Of a stretch of DNA of 64,000 bases, positions 53,409-62,823 are shown piece after piece. The translations under genes and the position numbers were made by a program. Within the stretch, counting starts at the first letter, position 1, and the number at the start of each line of letters is the position of its first letter. The stretch lies in NCBI GenBank assembly GCA_038087015.1, contig JASBNA010000072.1, positions 1-64,000 of the forward strand, written 5' to 3'. The notes beneath the pieces are model-generated. The model made no database searches. It was not told where the DNA came from and saw only the letters and a list, made by a program, of their open reading frames with translations. Source of the stretch: Cerrena zonata (lineage: Eukaryota; Basidiomycota; Agaricomycetes; Polyporales; Cerrenaceae).

Positions 53409-53453
53409 CCGACCCGCATTTTATTGTACATCCGACCCGTACTGTGGCTGTCT
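53409..53453 (+). promoter_or_regulatory. Paired CCGANCCG elements, DUR3 copy 2
   Basis: CCGACCCG at 53409-53416 and again at 53432-53439. The second is followed by TACTGTGGCTGTCT, matching the copy 1 block at 50857-50879 in 20 of 23 positions, then GATGTTGCAAATT in both. Confidence 0.65.
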
Positions 53454-53575
53454 TTGAAAAGATGTTGCAAATTTATCGAAATTAGATCAACTATGGATTC
53501 GTTATCTATATAAAGCTTCAAGGATCTCTTTATGTTTAATCTTGCGTCTGTTCTTGTATTCAACTAATCCTGGAA

Positions 53576-55612
53576 ATGACGACAACAGAGCCAATCATCA
53601 TTTTAGGTCAAGCCCCTGGATATGGGGTCTTGGTAGGACTTGGAAGTTTATTTGCAATCGGGATGATTTTGATTACAAAAGCGTTATCGAGATACTTACA
53701 CGAAGATGCCAACTCAACTGAAAACTTCATGGTGTCAAACAGATCCATTAACAAATGGTTTATGGCTAATAGTGCCTACTCGTCATGGTCATGGGCAAAC
53801 GAGCTTTTGTTCGTCAGTACCAATGTATATCTCTATGGGGTTCAGTGCTCTCTTTACTATCTGATGGGTCTTTGCATCCAATTAGCAGCTATGAACCTTA
53901 TTGGCGTGCACTCAAAGAAGAAAGTCCCTACTGCTCATACATCTTTGGAGATCATCGAGATCAGGTATGGTAAAATCACCCATATTGTATTCATCTTCTT
54001 CTGTTTGGCCACCAACTTGCTTTCTTGTTGTACAATGATCCTCAGTGCAGCAAGTGCTATTTCTATTATAGCCGGTAACCTCCATATAGTTGCAGCCACA
54101 ATGTTGATTCCTCTTGGTGTTTTAATTTATACTACCTTTTCAGGTCTTAAAGGTACCTTTATCACGGACTTTGCACATACGTTGGTACTTCTTATTGTTC
54201 TTTGCTACATCAACACAGCCGTGCTTTCTTCTGAGAAAGTAGGTGGGTTAAACAATCTTTGGACTAGAGTGACCGAAGCCGCTAAAAATAAATATATCGA
54301 AGGTAACTATGAAGGTTCATTTCTTACTGGTAAATCTGAAAATGGATTCATATTTGCGTTGGTCTTGACCATTGGGAACTTTGGATTGACAATTTCTGAT
54401 TCCTCATTCTGGCAGAAAAGTTTTTCAGCAAGACCAGAAGCTACATTCCCTGGATACTTAACAGCTTCTATTGCAATTTTGTCTAATGCGTGGAGTATTG
54501 GTGCTATTCTCGGATCAGCTACCTTGTTCTTGGAAAACGATCCTTCTTTCCCTACCTACCCTAGAAAGATGACTCAGTATGAAATTGAAAGTGGATTCCC
54601 TTTACCTTACATAGTGAAGGCCACCTTGGGTAAAAGCTCGGTTGGAGCTATATTATTGGTAATTTATCTATCTGTTACTTCTACTGTCAGTGCCCAAATG
54701 ATTTCCGTAAGTAGTATCATTTCTTATGATATCTATAAGAAGTATATCCACCCTAAGGCTAATAACAAACAGGTGATTAGAATTTCTCATCTTTCAGTTG
54801 TTGCTTTTGGATTATTCTCAGCTGGGTTCTCAATAATGCTTCATTACGTCGGTGTCACTATGACTTGGATGGGTTATTTCATTAGTAATGTTATATGTGT
54901 TGCCGTTTTCCCGCTTGCTCTTAGTATTCTCTGGGACAGACAAACCCGGATTGCGGCTACGGTTTCACCAATAATAGGTATAATTTCATCTTTCATCGTA
55001 TGGATTCTTGTTTCAAGAAAGTTTGCCAATGGTGTAATAAATGCTACAACATTGAGTGCTCAAGTTCCATGTTTATATTCTGGACTTACTGCTCTTTTTC
55101 TCCCAGGAATACTATCAGTCATCATAAGTCTTGCTTATAAACCTTATAAGTATGATTGGAACAAATTTAAAGAAGCTCAATTGGTTATTGCAAGTGAAAA
55201 AGCCAACGAAAGCCAAGAAGATAGCACTTCAAACAATTCTGTCAATCAAAAACTAGATGAGAAGAACAATAACTATTCAGTAGAAGAGACTTCTCAAAAA
55301 GATATTGAGCTTGAGTCTTTGGAACTGGCTGAGAAAACGGATAGGCTCCTTAACAAATATATTAAACTTGCTACTATTGCATTCATAGTGACATTATTAC
55401 TTACATGGGTTATTTGGCCCTGTGCAATGTACCGTGATTGGATCATGACTGAAGCGTACTATAAAGGATATATAGTAGTTGGTCTCATCTGGCTTTACGC
55501 AACCCTAATTGTCATTGGCTTATTCCCTATATGGGAGGGTAGACATGCAATAAAAATCATTGTCAAAGGACTTTATAGAGACTATATCAAAAGAGAGAAG
55601 CCTCAGAATTGA
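53576..55612 (+). CDS. DUR3: DUR3-type urea active transporter, copy 2 (intact)
   Basis: This intact 678-residue protein has about 14-15 membrane helices and the solute:sodium symporter core (SWSWANELLFVSTNVYLYG, YTTFSGLKGTFITDFAHT, SDSSFWQKSFSARPEATFPG). These are typical of fungal Dur3 urea/polyamine permeases of the plasma membrane (S. cerevisiae Dur3 is 735 residues). A hydrophilic, acidic loop lies at about 540-600 before the last helices. It lies in tandem with the frameshifted copy 1, 420 bases away. N-terminal and C-terminal coding segments are almost identical between copies while the middle differs. The CTG in YYLMGL should be read as Ser in this clade. Confidence 0.93.
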   Translation: MTTTEPIIILGQAPGYGVLVGLGSLFAIGMILITKALSRYLHEDANSTENFMVSNRSINKWFMANSAYSSWSWANELLFVSTNVYLYGVQCSLYYLMGLCIQLAAMNLIGVHSKKKVPTAHTSLEIIEIRYGKITHIVFIFFCLATNLLSCCTMILSAASAISIIAGNLHIVAATMLIPLGVLIYTTFSGLKGTFITDFAHTLVLLIVLCYINTAVLSSEKVGGLNNLWTRVTEAAKNKYIEGNYEGSFLTGKSENGFIFALVLTIGNFGLTISDSSFWQKSFSARPEATFPGYLTASIAILSNAWSIGAILGSATLFLENDPSFPTYPRKMTQYEIESGFPLPYIVKATLGKSSVGAILLVIYLSVTSTVSAQMISVSSIISYDIYKKYIHPKANNKQVIRISHLSVVAFGLFSAGFSIMLHYVGVTMTWMGYFISNVICVAVFPLALSILWDRQTRIAATVSPIIGIISSFIVWILVSRKFANGVINATTLSAQVPCLYSGLTALFLPGILSVIISLAYKPYKYDWNKFKEAQLVIASEKANESQEDSTSNNSVNQKLDEKNNNYSVEETSQKDIELESLELAEKTDRLLNKYIKLATIAFIVTLLLTWVIWPCAMYRDWIMTEAYYKGYIVVGLIWLYATLIVIGLFPIWEGRHAIKIIVKGLYRDYIKREKPQN

Positions 55613-56216
55613 AGGTTTCCTCTTTGAGGTGTTTTAATTATTCATATTTATTACATTTTCGATTATCTGCGTATTTCAATTCTAAACTATATAAAGTATG
55701 ATTAATGTGAAGACTTTTCATAATGATTTCGTAGACACGTAGAGTATATACAGTTACTTAATTTTGGGCTTAGTCATAGGGTTTAGTACAAATTGCTGCG
55801 AAAAAAAAAGAGAGGTTTATTCTTTCGAAAACACAATCGTTGGCACATAATTAACAGGTTGCCAGATCTAAACTTCACTCTTCCGTCTTTTCACCTGGAA
55901 AATGTCTTAAACCTTTCCTTTCTGAAAAACAAATAACATGACTCAACTGTAAAAATCATTATATTATTGCCTTTAAAACCAGCATATCCCATTGCACCCA
56001 GGCTGAATACTTCAAAGTGCTTCCTTGTTATCGAGGATCAGAAATACTCAACTCTTTAAACGTTTAAGATCGTCCTTATATTCTGATTTTTCCATCAAAA
56101 AAACCAGAAAGAAAGTCAGCAATAATTAGCAAAATTAACTATGTAGATATACGGATATATATATATATATATATGTATTGATAAAACAACGACATGCAAC
56201 ATGTTCTCTTTTTTCT
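55613..56216. other. Convergent intergenic region
   Basis: This region lies between the 3' ends of DUR3 copy 2 and the CYSTM gene. A short (TA)n tract lies at 56155-56174. No gene or RNA was recognised. Confidence 0.5.
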
Positions 56217-56555
56217 TTAAATCACCATGTCTAGAGTACAACAAAAACAAAGTGCACCCAAACAAGCAGTTAAACAGGTGGAAGAACCACTGCCACCACC
56301 ACCTTGTTGTTGGGCATACCTTGGTTGTTGTTGCTGATAGTATTTGTATCGGCCATAACCACCACCAAATACCAGTGGAACGTAGCCACCATCTGGTCGA
56401 CCACCATAAGGTTCATTAGGGTAACCATCACCTCCGTGTAATCCACGATCTCGATTTTGGTTGATACGAAGGCCGGGATCACCCTGACTCTCAGACCGGT
56501 TGGGAGGTGTCCCAATGGGAGGATTAGAGCTATCTTGAGCTTTGTTAGATGTCAT
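56217..56555 (-). CDS. CYSTM-family Cys-rich membrane-tail protein
   Basis: A 112-residue protein starts at ATG 56555. The frame is open further upstream to 56699 but that part is AT-rich 5'-UTR-like sequence. The N-terminal 85 residues are disordered, rich in Gly, Asn, Pro, Gln and Tyr. The C-terminus is the CYSTM module STCLTACLGALCFCCTLDMV, a Cys-rich hydrophobic tail that anchors the protein in the plasma membrane and is probably palmitoylated. It resembles S. cerevisiae YDL012C and YBR016W. The family is linked to stress tolerance in eukaryotes. Precise role unknown. Confidence 0.88.
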   Translation of the reverse strand: MTSNKAQDSSNPPIGTPPNRSESQGDPGLRINQNRDRGLHGGDGYPNEPYGGRPDGGYVPLVFGGGYGRYKYYQQQQPRYAQQQGGGGSGSSTCLTACLGALCFCCTLDMVI

Positions 56556-56995
56556 TGCAATAAAGAAAGAAAAAGACTTTGGAATAATTAGCAAATAATA
56601 CCCTTTCTCTAAAACTTCAAGAAAACAAAAACTAAAACTGTGACTGTAAAAAAATTCCTTTTCTGCAAATATTTTTATATTTTTGAAACCAAGTACCAAC
56701 TATATAGATATAAAGTATATAAATAGAGATATACAGAGGAGAAGACCAGTTGAATTCATATAAATATATCTAACTTGTCGAAATAAATGTAGAAAACAAG
56801 CCAGTGAAATAAAATAAAAATAAAAAAGAATAAACTGAACGATTGATTTTTTGCTTATAAGTACAAGACAATACGTGAATCTGCATTGAGATATGGAATA
56901 AATGAGTTTGGGACATTTGTAATAAAACATGTTTGAATCACTATTATCTATAAAATTTGAAGAATTATAATGTTTGATAAGTTTGTTTTAAGAGA
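56556..56995. other. Intergenic region between CYSTM and QCR9 genes
   Basis: AT-rich 5' region of the CYSTM gene and 3' region of QCR9. Nothing else recognised. Confidence 0.45.
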
Positions 56996-57190
56996 TTATT
57001 CATCATCATCATCTTCATCACCACCTTCGAGGAAATCACCTTTGACATCTTTTCACAATTTACCTCTGTTGTGGCTTTCGTACCATTTGGTAACAGCAAC
57101 ATCAAAGAAACCTTGGAAAGCAAAAGCACCACCAAAGATAGTAGCAACGTAAACAGAGTTGGTCTTGAATAATGAAGAAATAGATAACAT
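56996..57190 (-). CDS. QCR9: Cytochrome bc1 complex subunit 9 (Qcr9), with internal TGA
   Basis: Starting at ATG 57190 the frame reads MLSISSLFKTNSVYVATIFG, then AFAFQGFFDVAVTKWYESHN and RGKL. This is the single-helix subunit Qcr9 (compare VGTIFAGAFVFQTVFDTAIT in S. cerevisiae). Codon 46 (57053..57055) is TGA, where the family has the Trp of KLWKDV. The frame then continues KDVKGDFLEGGDEDDDDE to TAA at 56996, the expected acidic tail. The full frame has 64 residues against 66 in S. cerevisiae. As written, translation would stop after 45 residues, past the membrane helix but before the tail. Unlike S. cerevisiae QCR9, no intron is needed. It is a subunit of respiratory complex III in the inner mitochondrial membrane. 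Confidence 0.85.
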
Positions 57191-57795
57191 TGTGTTTTAA
57201 TCTGTTTTGTCTATCGAATCAGAAAATTTTTTTTTTAAAAATGGTAAAATCTCTTTATTAAGCGTGTCATGTTTATTATTTTAACATAGTGAATATATGC
57301 AAGGACAGTGCTAATCATCTCTGTATCGTTAAAATTGACAAAAGTTTTTGAAAAATGTAAAAACCAGAGTTTACTATAAATTACATTAGTAACACAAACC
57401 ACCCCTCAAAACTGACAATAATTTTCCGATATAGTGTAACGGCTAGCACGGTTCGCTTTCACCGAGCAAATCCGGGTTCGACTCCCGGTATCGGAATTTC
57501 TTTTTGCATATTTAGAATATCATCATTTTTTTGCTACTTCCCGACCTGTCCATAGTAGCCGGCCAAAGACCCAAGAAGCAAGACTTAAGCATCGAGGAGC
57601 TGGTTAAAGGACAATCTGCTTAGAATACGTAGTACTTTTTGACTTCTTTGATTGTCCAGTTTCCTGCACTTGGTTTCACATACAAAACGAAAGAGAAAAA
57701 AAAAAAAAAAAAAACTGAAAGCAGAGGAAAACAACCAACTTTTTCAAAAAAAATTGAATTCAAGTTGATTATATAGTAATATTGTTAGCTAGAAA
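57191..57795. other. Divergent intergenic region with tRNA-Glu
   Basis: This is the upstream region of QCR9 (minus) and RNA15 (plus), containing the tRNA at 57425..57496 and a poly(A) run at about 57696-57713. Confidence 0.6.
57425..57496 (+). tRNA. tRNA-Glu (anticodon TTC)
   Basis: A 72-nt cloverleaf starts TCCGATATAGTGTAACGGCT. The anticodon loop is CTTTCAC (TTC) and the T arm is CCGGGTTCGACTCCCGG. Its acceptor stem TCCGATA/TATCGGA is perfectly paired, with discriminator A. It is close to S. cerevisiae tRNA-Glu(UUC). A T run follows for Pol III termination. Confidence 0.96.
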
Positions 57796-58998
57796 ATGTC
57801 TAGAAGGAATAACTTTAATAATGGAATGGCGCCATCGAGTATATTGTATGTTGGGCTTATTCCATTTGATTGGGATGAAAACATTTTGAAATCCGTAGTA
57901 AGCGGTTCAGGAAGAATAGTTGATGTAAGACTTGGATTCGATTATGCTGGAAAAAACAAGGGGTTCTGTTTCATTGAGTATGAGTCCCCTCAAGAAGCTC
58001 AAAAAGCCATGAATTCATTAAGTCAAATCAAGATAGCTGCGCCAAATGGACGAGGACAAGTTAAGAAATTAAGAGTTGAATTATCAAAAGAAGGATTTAG
58101 AGCCAATAATAATGAGCCAAAACAAGTAATGGACCTTGACCACCGATACTTACCGGCCTACGTCCAATTACCCCCAGAATTAGCTGGAAATAACACTCCT
58201 ATGAACAGTCATATGAATATGAATATGAATATGAACATGAACATGAATGTGAACATGAATACAAATAACCAATTCACACAATCACCAAGCTTGAACACAC
58301 CAAGAATAGTCGATAATCCAATATCTCAAAAACATTTACAAGCCACTAAGAATTTACCACAAGTCGCTCAATTACCATTTACAACTCCAGATAAGATAAA
58401 CGAAACTTTAAGTCAAATACCGCCTCCTCAGTTAATCGAATTGATTGCCAACTTGAAGAACATCTTAAATGGTCCAAATGCATCGAGAGCTGGTGATGTT
58501 TTCCAGTTGTCTCCACAGTTGGCTACCACTGCTGCACAAGCATTATTGTTAATGGGATTCATCGATTCCGATGTTATTACTGAATCAATGAAATCTGCCT
58601 CGAGTACTCCAGTCCCACAGCCGCCCCCAAGTCAACCACAACCACAACCAACTCAATCAAACTTCATGCCTAACCCTTACGGTCAAATGTTAACCCAACC
58701 ACCTGCCCCAGCGACTGGTGGTTATATCGCCCCTCAACAACCTCAACAGCCCCAACCATCCGTCTATGGTCAGCCATTACCTCCACCTCAAAACTCTCCA
58801 CCCATCAATTCAAATAATGGTATAAATAATCCAAATTGGGCTCATTTCCCTCCTCAAACAAGGGCAAAATTAGCCAATTTACCTTCTGATCAAGCAGACG
58901 CCATCGTGCAAGTCTTATCATTACCAGCAGATCAAATAAGCTCATTACCTGCTCAATCTCAATCCATGGTCACTGACCTTAGAGCACAATATCTTTAA
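57796..58998 (+). CDS. RNA15: Cleavage factor IA RNA-binding subunit (Rna15)
   Basis: This 400-residue protein has an N-terminal RRM (about 15-95, with ILYVGLIPFDWDE as RNP2 and KGFCFIEYES as RNP1). A Met-Asn repeat linker (about 136-155) follows. Next comes the hinge that binds Rna14 (NETLSQIPPPQLIELIANLK), then a Pro/Gln-rich stretch and the C-terminal CstF-64-type three-helix domain (QADAIVQVLSLPADQISSLP). It is the yeast CstF-64 counterpart, selecting the polyadenylation site together with Rna14, Pcf11 and Clp1 in the nucleus. S. cerevisiae Rna15 has 296 residues; the extra length is the Pro/Gln and Met/Asn linkers. Confidence 0.93.
   Translation: MSRRNNFNNGMAPSSILYVGLIPFDWDENILKSVVSGSGRIVDVRLGFDYAGKNKGFCFIEYESPQEAQKAMNSLSQIKIAAPNGRGQVKKLRVELSKEGFRANNNEPKQVMDLDHRYLPAYVQLPPELAGNNTPMNSHMNMNMNMNMNMNVNMNTNNQFTQSPSLNTPRIVDNPISQKHLQATKNLPQVAQLPFTTPDKINETLSQIPPPQLIELIANLKNILNGPNASRAGDVFQLSPQLATTAAQALLLMGFIDSDVITESMKSASSTPVPQPPPSQPQPQPTQSNFMPNPYGQMLTQPPAPATGGYIAPQQPQQPQPSVYGQPLPPPQNSPPINSNNGINNPNWAHFPPQTRAKLANLPSDQADAIVQVLSLPADQISSLPAQSQSMVTDLRAQYL
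58206..58264 (+). repeat. In-frame (ATGAAY)n hexanucleotide repeat in RNA15
   Basis: About nine ATGAAT/ATGAAC units encode alternating Met-Asn, with one GTG change. This kind of repeat commonly varies in length between strains. Confidence 0.85.
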
Positions 58999-59311
58999 GT
59001 TTTTTGCAACTTTTTTTTTTTGATTTTTTTTTTTTCCTTTTCTTTTTTTTTTTTCGGTTCTTGCTCTCTTTCGTTCAAATCTTTTCTTTAGCTACTTGAT
59101 TCACTAGATATCGGATCATACTCCACTTGCATTATGATAGATACATACAACTGAAGTAATTAGACAGCTTTTGCTTAATAATCGTGTGTAGGAATAGTTT
59201 TTTTTTTTTTTTTTGGTGAATCACGCACACCGAAACTTTGAAGTTAATAAGTGAGTGATTGGAATAGAACAGGTGAATAGCTTCTTCTTAACACATATAT
59301 ACCATTACATC
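58999..59311. other. Intergenic region with T tracts
   Basis: Dense T tracts (59011-59056 and 59199-59214) follow RNA15. The second half is the promoter of the RING ligase. No gene. Confidence 0.5.
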
Positions 59312-60763
59312 ATGGATATACCACCACCAAGCTTATTTGATGGAACAGTCTTTGACGCGGAAATAACCACACATGCCAATGATTTACCGACATGGCTTCG
59401 AGATCTCTTTGAAAGAGTCTTTTCACCCGGAGGTATTCCTAATAAGAAAAAACTGGCATCAGAAGAAGCAATAGATAGTTTACAAGAGGTTGATTACTAT
59501 AAAATTAGAACGGATAGGTGTCCAATTTGCTTTGACGACTATGAGAAGAACCTCGAAAAGAAGAGCGAAGAAAAAGAGTCAACACCACTAACTGCCGAAG
59601 ATACCAGAAGTGATAAATATAAAAAATCGATTGAATTAAATCGCCAACTTTCCAATAATTTACGTTCTCATTCAGTGAATAATATCCAGTCGCTCGAAAC
59701 AAGTAGCCAATTCAAGGATCCTTCATTATTTTTCCCAGCAGATTCATCAGGATCAATTCCCTTCAGATTTCCAAGTTCAAATTTATCAACTTTAGAGCCA
59801 CTTAGTGAAGATCAAATGAACTTGGTTTTTGAAGATGAACAGAAAAAAAGTAATCCTGCGAAGGAAAAGGATGAAAGCTCTCATGTTGCAGTCAAGATGC
59901 CAAATTGCAAACATGTTTTTGGCAAATCATGTATAATAGAATGGCTTAAATCTAGTGTTAGTTGTCCATTATGTAGGAAAGAAGTTGAAGCTAATGAAGA
60001 AAGTCCCCAAGCCAGAAGAGAAAGAAGAATAAGACAAGAAGTTCAATCAAACTTCAATCCCTCGCCACCCAATGATGTTGCCGATCATTTAATACATCAT
60101 CTGACTGACGTATTTAGGCCATTCAGAAGAACACCAAATCCTTTGATCACTCCTTTAACCGATTCCTATATGCCACAGGATTGGTCAACACCCACCTATC
60201 CAATTAATAGAGTAAGAAGCGAAACTGGAGATCCTAACTTGATATTACCGAGGAAAATACCCATCGGAGATCTCAATCCTTCACTTGCATCAGCTAGAAG
60301 ACCCCGAGCTCATGTTATCAGCATCTCAAGACCTCGAACCAGAACCGAAATAAATGGGGCCAATAGTTCAAGCGACTCAGATGATAACGATGCTAACGAT
60401 ATTACCACAAACAATACTTCTAATGCCAATGATGAATCATCAGGTTATATGAGGGGCCAAGGAAACTTTGAATCTCAGCAAAGGTTCAACCACGTCTCCA
60501 ACACCGTGTCTCCTAGTGACAACATACTGAGTCGAGGTGAAGTGTTCAATGATAACAGTAGCACTAGTTCCATGAACACAACCCCACAATCGATCCCCAG
60601 TGCATTGGTGGGTTCCGAAGTAACTCCTGCTTCGGCTCTTCTCACAAGAATCAATAGTGGTGTCAGTGACGGAAGCAGCGGAGGTGGCCCTGAAAGATCA
60701 AGACGAAGCACTCCCAGCTCGTCTCGATCTCATCCCTACGCCAGACCCAACTCTGATGATTAG
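59312..60763 (+). CDS. SAN1: San1-like nuclear RING E3 ubiquitin ligase
   Basis: The ATG at 59312 gives 483 residues. The frame runs further upstream but without ATG. The RING domain is split: the first ligands are in RCPICFDDYE (about 72-80), then a long Ser-rich insertion, then MPNCKHVFGKSCIIEWLKSS and VSCPLCRKEV (about 197-227). The C-terminal half is disordered and rich in Ser, Asn and Pro. RING plus flanking disorder matches San1, which recognises misfolded nuclear proteins directly through its disordered arms and sends them to the proteasome. The assignment rests on this layout and the HVFGxxCIxxW signature, so other fungal RING proteins remain possible. Confidence 0.72.
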   Translation: MDIPPPSLFDGTVFDAEITTHANDLPTWLRDLFERVFSPGGIPNKKKLASEEAIDSLQEVDYYKIRTDRCPICFDDYEKNLEKKSEEKESTPLTAEDTRSDKYKKSIELNRQLSNNLRSHSVNNIQSLETSSQFKDPSLFFPADSSGSIPFRFPSSNLSTLEPLSEDQMNLVFEDEQKKSNPAKEKDESSHVAVKMPNCKHVFGKSCIIEWLKSSVSCPLCRKEVEANEESPQARRERRIRQEVQSNFNPSPPNDVADHLIHHLTDVFRPFRRTPNPLITPLTDSYMPQDWSTPTYPINRVRSETGDPNLILPRKIPIGDLNPSLASARRPRAHVISISRPRTRTEINGANSSSDSDDNDANDITTNNTSNANDESSGYMRGQGNFESQQRFNHVSNTVSPSDNILSRGEVFNDNSSTSSMNTTPQSIPSALVGSEVTPASALLTRINSGVSDGSSGGGPERSRRSTPSSSRSHPYARPNSDD

Positions 60764-61530
60764 TTTCCAAAAAAAAGTTTTCGTTTATATTTGCATCAAG
60801 ATCGATCCTTTAATGGTGAAATTAATTACAATTTAACCGTGTTTAGCCATTATTTACTTAGTTCACTATACAACAGGTGAAATTCACCTCTTATTTGTTT
60901 ACATTAATGCGTTGGACCCCATGCTTTCGACCCAATCGTTAACTATTTAATCCATAAGTCTCTATAATCCATAAGTCTCTATAATGCACTCTTATACCTA
61001 AACCTTATACTGTAGCATCTCATTTACCGTAAACGGCAGAAATGCGACCATAGCGGTTTTTCTAATGTCGCTTTGTTACTGACACAGAATAGAAAAAAAA
61101 GATTTAAGATGCCCTTCAATTCAGGGGAGAAACAGGGAGTTAGTAACTCAAAGAAACAAAACACCCTTCCAAAACGAACAAAACAGAGTAGGATACTTAT
61201 TGTTTTTTGTTTAGCCTTTGTTCGTTATTTTTTTTTTTGTTACTTCTTTTTATTTTCATTATTTTTCTTTTTTTGTTAGGTTGTTTCCAGTTGACTGATT
61301 TTTCATAGAAGAAGCATCCAGGCTGATCTTTTCAAACCAGAATCCTTCCAAGTTATAAAGAGTCATTTGTTGGTGCCAATGATCATATAGTTTTTTTTTT
61401 GGTGCATTGAATTATTAATAAGTTCTCGACCGCTATCAGTTTTAGATTAAAGATATATTCAATTATACCAGAATTATTCATTTAAGTTGTTTTTTTCTAT
61501 TTGTTAGTGTATTGATAGGTTTTCCAATTG
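60764..61530. other. Intergenic region, nothing recognised
   Basis: This holds the 3' region of the RING ligase and the promoter of the gene at 61531. An imperfect tandem duplication ATCCATAAGTCTCTATA lies at 60950-60983. T-rich stretch at 61228-61275. Confidence 0.45.
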
Positions 61531-62823
61531 ATGATCATGTCGGAGACTCAAACTATTTTAAAGTTTATTAATCAAAATAAAGCTAAAAAATCTCAAAGTG
61601 ATAACAAAGCTGTCAGTGGTTATGGGTCAGGATGGCCGATTGATTCATCTAGTTGGAACTTGGTACCTAAGAGAATACCTTTAGGTCATCAATTTCCATT
61701 TAATAGATGTGATTTGAATACATTAAAAGATTCCAGAAACTCGATTAAAAGTGGATTACAACATTCAATTAAACACTATAATGATTCAAGTATCAATGTC
61801 AGAAGATTAATAAACACCTTTATTAAACAACTGTCGCCGTCATTTGAATCCAATACCAAAGAAGAGGAAGTTTGCGTCAGTCCAAAAGTCAATTCAAATT
61901 TAAGCCTCAGTCCAATATTATCGAATAAATTAACTTTTGATGAAGATTTAATTAAGATTCGAGATAAAATAAGCAAATTGATCCTTAAAAGATTCCCAAC
62001 CGTTCAATTCGATAAAGATATCAAAGAGGTTATTAATTTCACAATCAATAGTTTTTTACAAGAATTCGAAGCTCCAGATATTTCAACAATATGTAATGAA
62101 ATTATTAATCTAGGAAACCAAGGATCGTTAAATGAAGAACTTGATTGTTTATTCATTGATCAGTATAATCAAGTCAAAGTATTCACCTTTTTGGATTACA
62201 TGCTATTCCATTTATCATCGAAAGACGATAATTCCAATAGTAATCAAGAAATAGATTTGAACAATCCAAAAATGTATGAGAAATATCTCGATATATGGAA
62301 GTTAAATCCAAAAGATTTTAAAGATTTCGATTACAAAGCAATTAAAAGCGAAATTCGTATTGATTCAAATTACTGTCATGGCTTACCAGATATTACCGAT
62401 AGTTACGGTGAAATTGGTTTACTAATGAATTTTGAAAAATTTTATCACTATTTTGATCAGTCGCTAAGTTTTAATAATGGTTTAGGCAAAAGAAAAAATT
62501 TTTATATTCCTAATCATAAAACTAACGCTGATGCAAATGAACAATTGGAATTACGTATGACTCTTGATAGAATGCGTATCAACAGTTTTAAAGAAACTAA
62601 AACTAAAAGCCCTTCTCCTTCCTTATCAAATAAAAAATCTTTAAGGTTTTCCGATGAAAATAAAGAATTGGGTTTCTATAAATCTGAACCTCCCTCTTTC
62701 ATTAATCTTTGGGAAGATATTGATGATCGAAAAGATGCCAACTCTACGAATCCTACAACTTCCATCTTACCTCCTAGTCAGCCACTCACTTTAGAATCCA
62801 GAGGTGGTCCAATCGAAGCATAA
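61531..62823 (+). CDS. Uncharacterised protein, 430 residues
   Basis: A complete frame starts at ATG 61531 (a second ATG at 61537 is equally possible). The N-terminal motif GSGWPIDSSSWNLVPKRIPL and the central helical region (about 140-245, rich in Ile/Leu/Phe) look conserved and folded. The last 90 residues are basic and Ser/Pro-rich with KTKSPSPSLSNKKSLRFSDE. No signal, membrane segment or catalytic motif is visible. I do not recognise the family. Confidence 0.75.
   Translation: MIMSETQTILKFINQNKAKKSQSDNKAVSGYGSGWPIDSSSWNLVPKRIPLGHQFPFNRCDLNTLKDSRNSIKSGLQHSIKHYNDSSINVRRLINTFIKQLSPSFESNTKEEEVCVSPKVNSNLSLSPILSNKLTFDEDLIKIRDKISKLILKRFPTVQFDKDIKEVINFTINSFLQEFEAPDISTICNEIINLGNQGSLNEELDCLFIDQYNQVKVFTFLDYMLFHLSSKDDNSNSNQEIDLNNPKMYEKYLDIWKLNPKDFKDFDYKAIKSEIRIDSNYCHGLPDITDSYGEIGLLMNFEKFYHYFDQSLSFNNGLGKRKNFYIPNHKTNADANEQLELRMTLDRMRINSFKETKTKSPSPSLSNKKSLRFSDENKELGFYKSEPPSFINLWEDIDDRKDANSTNPTTSILPPSQPLTLESRGGPIEA

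Larger units (their letters stand above)
53159..53575. other. DUR3 copy 2 promoter
   Basis: The 420 bases between the tandem copies hold a GATAAG site on the minus strand (53318-53323), the CCGANCCG pair (53409-53453) and a TATA-like TATATAAA at about 53505-53513. Confidence 0.55.
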
